A stretch of DNA of 18,432 bases from an uncultured Spirochaetales bacterium. GTDB lineage: Bacteria; Spirochaetota; Spirochaetia; Sphaerochaetales; Sphaerochaetaceae. Below are positions 14,368 to 18,432 of this stretch, one piece after another. The translations under genes and the position numbers were made by a program. Position 1 is the stretch's first letter, and each line of letters starts with the position of its first letter. The stretch is from assembly GCA_934247875.1 (NCBI GenBank), contig CAKQJZ010000039.1:1-18432 (forward strand), given 5' to 3'. A model generated the notes under the pieces. That model saw nothing but the letters and a program-made list of their open reading frames with translations. It did no database searches and was not told the DNA's origin.

Positions 14368-15807
14368 CTATGTAGAGGCCCATCTGATAGCTTCTATAAA
14401 AGACTTATCTTCTGCTGTTGTTTTATCTTTTATTTCCAAATCTGGTGTTATGCCAACACTTTCATACATAGTTCCATCATTAGTCTTGAACTGGAATGTA
14501 GTAGTGTAGATTGATAGAGTCTTTCTTTCATTTACATAAGGCCCAGACTGAAAGAGATTTCTATCTGTTAAAGCACAAGTAGCGCCATATGATTTAGTGC
14601 CAACTATTTTAACGTTCGGAAGGCTTTCTTTAAGTGCTATTGCTGTTACTTCTGATGATGATACAGACGCTCCATTTAAAATCACTGCAAATCTATTCTG
14701 ATAATCATGCTGTGGATATATATCAAAGCTGCTCTTGATAGTCATATCAAGCCAAGGTGTGTAGTCATATCTGTCATAGCCAGCTTTATAGCGTGTTTTG
14801 CCTATAGTTTTCTCAGATGATATAAAGCAGCCTACTATGCATTCTATGAAAGAGAGGTTGCCGCCTCCATTGGACCTCAGATCAAGTACCATGCCTTTTA
14901 CATCTTCCGCTTTATTTGTATTTATGTTCAGTGCTTTATCTTCTGCTCCAATTGGCATGAGTTCATCAAATACAACAGCTGAAAGCTTCATGCTGAATTC
15001 ATCAAATGCTGCTTTCTGAAAAGGATCAAGAGATTTGTAGCTTTCGCTTGATTCATAAAGTTTGTTTTTGCTATTCAGCATCAATGCATTAACAGATGGG
15101 AACTGAGAGATATATAAATATGCAACGCGTTCATTAGTAAGGCCAAAGAAGAATCTGAAGTCTTCAATGCCGAGATCATCTAAGAAATTAATCCAATTGC
15201 TATCTACCAGAAGTGGATCTATTTGGCTTAAGTCTCCTTCGATAGTGTATTTAAAAGATGCGCTGTGGAATGCAGTGCCTAGCTCGTCAACTTCGCTGTA
15301 GCCTTCTATAGCAGCTTCATAGTAGGAGAGTGCAATCTCTTTGCTCATTTCATTGCCGTTTATATCCATATAGCTGCTTACTTCGTTATTGCTTACATTC
15401 ACTATTGATGGAAAGCTTTCACTTGAGTTTCCTGTCCTTTCTCTATATTTATATTCAAGCGATGGCCTGAATGAGAGAATAGAGCCAAAGTTGTCTTTTA
15501 CAGATAGTGAATAATGAAAGTCATTGACGTTATTGGCAATTTCTTTGAAGTAGCTGAAAGCTTTGAGTGAGTCTGATTGCTTATTGTAATCGAGTGCTTT
15601 GAAGAGTGGTAAGTATTTGTTATAGACATTGTCCCAATCAAGGTCATTTCTTGAGAAATGAACATAATCTTCATTCATTACATTCCAGTACTGTAAGAAG
15701 ATTCCTTCCCAGGTCTTATCATTAAAGGAACTTGGATTGATTGCATTATCTGTGCATGAGAACAGCAGCAATAAAAGCAGTGATAATATAAGTGCTATTC
15801 TTTTCAT
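14368..15807 (-). CDS. S41-family peptidase-like lipoprotein with altered active site
   Basis: A 479-residue predicted lipoprotein. The hydrophobic signal ends in LFSC with C18 as the lipidated residue. The N-terminal region (33-72) with WNVMNEDYVHF and LDWDNVYNKYLPLF is typical of tricorn/CtpA-like S41 proteins, as are DFHYSL (96-101) and VLDLRSNGGG (307-316). The nucleophile segment is SVSSSE (381-386), with S383 in the expected place. The lysine expected about 25 residues later in a GKG context is replaced: the sequence reads TKSYGAT (404-410), so the Ser-Lys dyad seems incomplete. K405 is near but out of register. It may be an inactive or mechanistically different member. The start overlaps the barrel gene by 4 bp (ATGA), so the two are coupled. 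Confidence 0.82.
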   Translation of the reverse strand: MKRIALILSLLLLLLFSCTDNAINPSSFNDKTWEGIFLQYWNVMNEDYVHFSRNDLDWDNVYNKYLPLFKALDYNKQSDSLKAFSYFKEIANNVNDFHYSLSVKDNFGSILSFRPSLEYKYRERTGNSSESFPSIVNVSNNEVSSYMDINGNEMSKEIALSYYEAAIEGYSEVDELGTAFHSASFKYTIEGDLSQIDPLLVDSNWINFLDDLGIEDFRFFFGLTNERVAYLYISQFPSVNALMLNSKNKLYESSESYKSLDPFQKAAFDEFSMKLSAVVFDELMPIGAEDKALNINTNKAEDVKGMVLDLRSNGGGNLSFIECIVGCFISSEKTIGKTRYKAGYDRYDYTPWLDMTIKSSFDIYPQHDYQNRFAVILNGASVSSSEVTAIALKESLPNVKIVGTKSYGATCALTDRNLFQSGPYVNERKTLSIYTTTFQFKTNDGTMYESVGITPDLEIKDKTTAEDKSFIEAIRWAST

Positions 15808-16478
15808 TTGACGCTCCAGAGAAGAGAATAAGAGAGAATCAACGTTGAGTTGTATAATGGAAAGTTATTGACGCTTGAGCCAATATTCAGCGGCGAGAGC
15901 GCTAAATCATACTCAAGTGAGAACATATGACGATGCTTTGGCTTTTCGAGTATGTAGCTGCCTTTAAGTACTAAGCCATATTGAAACTTATTGAGGTGCT
16001 CTAAATCTGCATCTTCTTCAACATGGTCAAGAGCGCCTAAGCTTTCATTGAGCACGTTGCCTTCCATTATTCCGCCAGCTATATAAGCAGAATAGAGGCC
16101 ACCTCCAAATGAGTACTTGTTCTCATCATTGATAGTGCCTAAGTAGTTAAGAGTCACAGGAAGCTCTAGATATGTGTAGATGTAGTTCAGATCGATTGTC
16201 TTATAGCTTTTGCCTTTATAAGTGGCATATCTCTGTTTTTTATATGTCTTTGTAATAACTCTAGGTTCAGCTAAAAGCGAGAAATTGTCTGTGATATCAA
16301 AATCAAGCGGGAGTGAGAAGTTCAAACCTACAAAGGGCAAGTATTTATAATCTCTGTAGCCTTTGCCTGCTCTGATGAAGTTCAGATTCAAGCCAAGTCC
16401 TCCGCCAATGAAAAATGAAGCTGCATATAGCGTGCATGAAAAAAGCAATGTAGCTAATAATAATGCAACTCTCTTCAT
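15804..16478 (-). CDS. Outer-membrane beta-barrel protein (OmpX/PorT-like)
   Basis: A 224-residue predicted outer-membrane protein. A signal peptide covers about 1-19 with cleavage after LYA. Glycine- and aromatic-rich alternating strands follow (FFIGGGLGLNLNF, LPFVGLNFSLPLDF, YIYTYLELPVTLNY, YSFGGGLYSAY), and the chain ends in the alternating strand LILSYSLLWSVK. This pattern fits small 8-stranded barrels of the OMP_b-brl group. LFSC at 12-15 could be misread as a lipobox, but the residues after it are hydrophobic and the SPI site is better placed. It overlaps both neighbours by 4 bp (ATGA junctions). Function unknown; context suggests an envelope role together with the S41-like lipoprotein and the MATE exporter. 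Confidence 0.75.
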   Translation of the reverse strand: MKRVALLLATLLFSCTLYAASFFIGGGLGLNLNFIRAGKGYRDYKYLPFVGLNFSLPLDFDITDNFSLLAEPRVITKTYKKQRYATYKGKSYKTIDLNYIYTYLELPVTLNYLGTINDENKYSFGGGLYSAYIAGGIMEGNVLNESLGALDHVEEDADLEHLNKFQYGLVLKGSYILEKPKHRHMFSLEYDLALSPLNIGSSVNNFPLYNSTLILSYSLLWSVK

Positions 16479-17803
16479 CTTCTGACTTTTCTTCTATATG
16501 CAAATAAGCAGATAAACCCTACTGCATCAGCTAATATCCAGCCAATTGGGATAGACGCCCAAATTGCTTTCTCTCCAAATATCGGTGACACACTATATGA
16601 TAACACTACTCTTGTTCCGAGTGATATCACAGTGAGAACTATCGACATCCAAGGCTTCTCAATAGCTCTATAAAAACCATAAAGCATGAATAAGAATCCA
16701 ATTGCAAAATAGAATGCACCTTCTATTTTGAGGTACTCGCTTCCTATCTCTATTACTGCTGTGTCGTTCTTTGAAACAAAGAGCGCAATAAGATTTGGCG
16801 CAAAAGCGAATATCAAGAGTGTTATGAGTGCTGAGAATAGCAAAATAACGATGATAGCGCTCTTAGTGCCTCGCTCTATCCTTGCTCTATCTCTCTTTCC
16901 GTAGTTCTGTGCAACGAATGTTGAGTATGCGTTTCCGAAGTCCTGGAGTGGCATATAAGCAAATGCATCTATCTTTACACCTGATGCAAATGCTGCCATG
17001 ACAGCTGTGCCAAAGCTGTTGACTACACCTTGCACAAGAAGTATTCCAAAGTTCATTACAGATTGCTGAATTGAAGTCATAAGCGAAAGATTTACTAATG
17101 GCTTCAGGTTTGACCGGTTGAAATAACAATCACTTCTCTTTGGTATGTAGCTTCTGTATTTGAACACTGCGTACAGGATGAGAATAAATGCACTAGCATA
17201 CTGCGCTATTACAGTCGCAATAGCTGCACCTTTTACTCCCATATTGAAGGTAATGACAAATGAAAGATCTAGAACTATATTCAAAACAGCTGCAAACGCA
17301 AGTGCTAAAAGCGGTGCTAATGAGTTGCCGATAGAACGCAAGAACGATGCAATGTAGTTTGTGATGAAGATTGCAAAGATTCCATAGAATATGATGATAA
17401 GATAGTCTTTCATAAGAGGTTTTACCTCTTCTGGTACCTGGAGTAGCTTTATGAAGCTATCAAGGAGAAGAAAGACTAATATGTTTAGTACAAGTGAGAA
17501 CAAAAAAGATAGGATGAAAGATTGGTATATGGAGTTACGTAAGTTTTCATCATCTTTCCGTCCAAATAGGATAGAGAAGTAAGCACCACTTCCCATTGCA
17601 AGACCTAAAAGAATGCTTGTAATGAACGTCATTAACGTAAACGAAGAGCCTACAGCTGCAAGCGCTGCACGCCCAAGATAGCGTCCGACTATTATTGAGT
17701 CTGCGATGTTGTAGAGCTGCTGCAGTAGATTCCCAAGCAGCATCGGGAATGTGAATAGCAGCAGATTTTTTGTTATAGATCCTTCAGTAAGTTTTATTTC
17801 CAT
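16475..17803 (-). CDS. MATE-family efflux transporter
   Basis: Inner-membrane cation-coupled exporter, 442 residues, normal length for the family, with about 12 hydrophobic segments. The N-terminus carries the MATE signature: LLLFTFPMLLGNLLQQLYNIADSI (start about 13) then VGRYLGRAALAAVGSS and LGLAMGSGAYFSILFGRKD. The second half repeats this with FVAQNYGKRDRARIERG. Most similar in style to the DinF/NorM-like MATE proteins of anaerobic gut bacteria. It starts 2 bp after the small membrane protein gene without a clear ribosome binding site, so translational coupling is likely, and it ends inside the start of the barrel gene (ATGA). Exported substrate unknown. Confidence 0.93.
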   Translation of the reverse strand: MEIKLTEGSITKNLLLFTFPMLLGNLLQQLYNIADSIIVGRYLGRAALAAVGSSFTLMTFITSILLGLAMGSGAYFSILFGRKDDENLRNSIYQSFILSFLFSLVLNILVFLLLDSFIKLLQVPEEVKPLMKDYLIIIFYGIFAIFITNYIASFLRSIGNSLAPLLALAFAAVLNIVLDLSFVITFNMGVKGAAIATVIAQYASAFILILYAVFKYRSYIPKRSDCYFNRSNLKPLVNLSLMTSIQQSVMNFGILLVQGVVNSFGTAVMAAFASGVKIDAFAYMPLQDFGNAYSTFVAQNYGKRDRARIERGTKSAIIVILLFSALITLLIFAFAPNLIALFVSKNDTAVIEIGSEYLKIEGAFYFAIGFLFMLYGFYRAIEKPWMSIVLTVISLGTRVVLSYSVSPIFGEKAIWASIPIGWILADAVGFICLFAYRRKVRR

Positions 17804-17805
17804 TT

Positions 17806-18312
17806 CTATAGAACATTGAAGTGCGTTGAGTGTTTCTCATTGAACTTCGCACATTTAATATCGACTATGATAGCGCATGGTGCATAGATAACTAGGAATG
17901 CAAGCAATAGATAGTTCATATCAATCAATGCAGATGATAAGAACAGTAACATCTCAATTACTCTAAGTGTGACAGTCCTTTTTATGCTCTTCTTATCTCT
18001 AGCTAGATACCAGAATAGTAGATATAGCGCAACAAATAAGCCAGGGATCAAGCATGAAATAAGAGACGCATGTTTCTCTTCTTCAAGCTTCACAACATAG
18101 AAGAACATTGTGCCATAACGCCCAATGCGCTCTAAAAGCTCAAGACGCTTATTATGGTATTGAGGCTTTGGATTATCTTTATCCTCTTCTTTCTCTTCCT
18201 TAGCGCTATCAAGCACACTAGGAATGATAAGAAGAATCAATATGAGTAAGTTGATGTAATAAAAATTGAACATAAGAAAATCATACCATGTCTTCATAGG
18301 GAACTTCATCAT
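17806..18312 (-). CDS. Small membrane protein of unknown function
   Basis: A 168-residue protein I do not recognise. It has about four hydrophobic segments (roughly 16-34, 83-104, 114-130 and 133-151) separated by a highly charged loop (35-82, rich in Lys and Glu: KEEKEEDKDNPK). The C-terminus (152-168) is soluble and contains two His residues. ATG 18312 and 18309 are equally possible starts; the upstream site ATAAG is weak, and a third ATG at 18297 has none. It is the first gene of the four-gene operon that continues into the MATE exporter 2 bp later, so it may be an accessory to export or an unrelated passenger. Confidence 0.65.
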   Translation of the reverse strand: MMKFPMKTWYDFLMFNFYYINLLILILLIIPSVLDSAKEEKEEDKDNPKPQYHNKRLELLERIGRYGTMFFYVVKLEEEKHASLISCLIPGLFVALYLLFWYLARDKKSIKRTVTLRVIEMLLFLSSALIDMNYLLLAFLVIYAPCAIIVDIKCAKFNEKHSTHFNVL

Positions 18313-18347
18313 CTTATCGCAAAAAAGAAATAGTCCTATTTTTCAGA

Positions 18348-18376
18348 ATTGTAAAATTTAAAATCCGAATCTGCAA
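18348..18376 (-). promoter_or_regulatory. Putative promoter of the MATE/barrel/S41 operon
   Basis: On the minus strand TTGCAG (18376-18371) and TACAAT (18353-18348) are 17 bp apart. The -10 is good (5 of 6); the -35 is weak. The leader would be about 30 nt. From 18377 to the window end I see nothing else to annotate. Confidence 0.4.
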
Positions 18377-18432
18377 ACGGGGATGAATTTCATAGTTGAA
18401 ATAGCATAAACAAAGATGATAAATTAGCCACA

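Overview
The window looks like a chromosomal segment of a gut-type spirochaete, possibly Sphaerochaetaceae or Treponema-like. The main clues are the export signals of the solute-binding proteins (short hydrophobic segments ending in LFAGGSTE or LFANGTNE), a BspA-like leucine-rich-repeat lipoprotein, and an outer-membrane beta-barrel gene, which implies a two-membrane envelope. The genus assignment is inference. I saw no tRNA, rRNA, CRISPR array or transposase.

Layout. (1) 196-1428 (+): a BspA-like surface lipoprotein gene broken by one in-frame TAA. (2) 6339 to 1509 (-): a tight five-gene operon coding for a tandem-duplicated protein related to the C-terminal region of RarA/MgsA, a sugar-binding protein, two ABC permeases, and a single-copy relative of the first protein. 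No transport ATPase is encoded. (3) 6445-14307 (+): an AraC-family regulator, two enolase-superfamily sugar-acid dehydratase paralogs, a large orphan family-1 solute-binding protein, an IclR-family regulator, a DHDPS-family aldolase or lyase and a GarR-type beta-hydroxyacid dehydrogenase. (4) 18312 to 14368 (-): a four-gene operon with 2-nt gaps or 4-nt overlaps, coding for a small membrane protein, a MATE exporter, an outer-membrane barrel and an S41-like lipoprotein.

How the parts may work together. Regions 2 and 3 are divergent and read as one sugar-acid catabolic island. A sugar acid, perhaps an aldarate such as galactarate or glucarate, would enter by the ABC permeases, be dehydrated to a 2-keto-3-deoxy acid, be cleaved by the DHDPS-like enzyme to pyruvate plus tartronate semialdehyde, and be reduced to glycerate by the GarR-like enzyme. 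The exact substrate cannot be read from the sequence. Both dehydratase promoters and the promoter before the aldolase carry TCAAA/TTGA half-sites touching the -35 element, which suggests shared regulation by the AraC or IclR protein.

Most unusual points: three copies of a detached RarA-C-terminal-like domain built into a sugar-transport operon; a 506-bp perfectly identical tract between the two dehydratase genes next to a clearly diverged 3' part, which suggests gene conversion; the nonsense-interrupted lipoprotein; an S41 protease homolog that seems to lack the catalytic lysine; and a three-codon, strong-SD mini-ORF coupled to the orphan binding protein.
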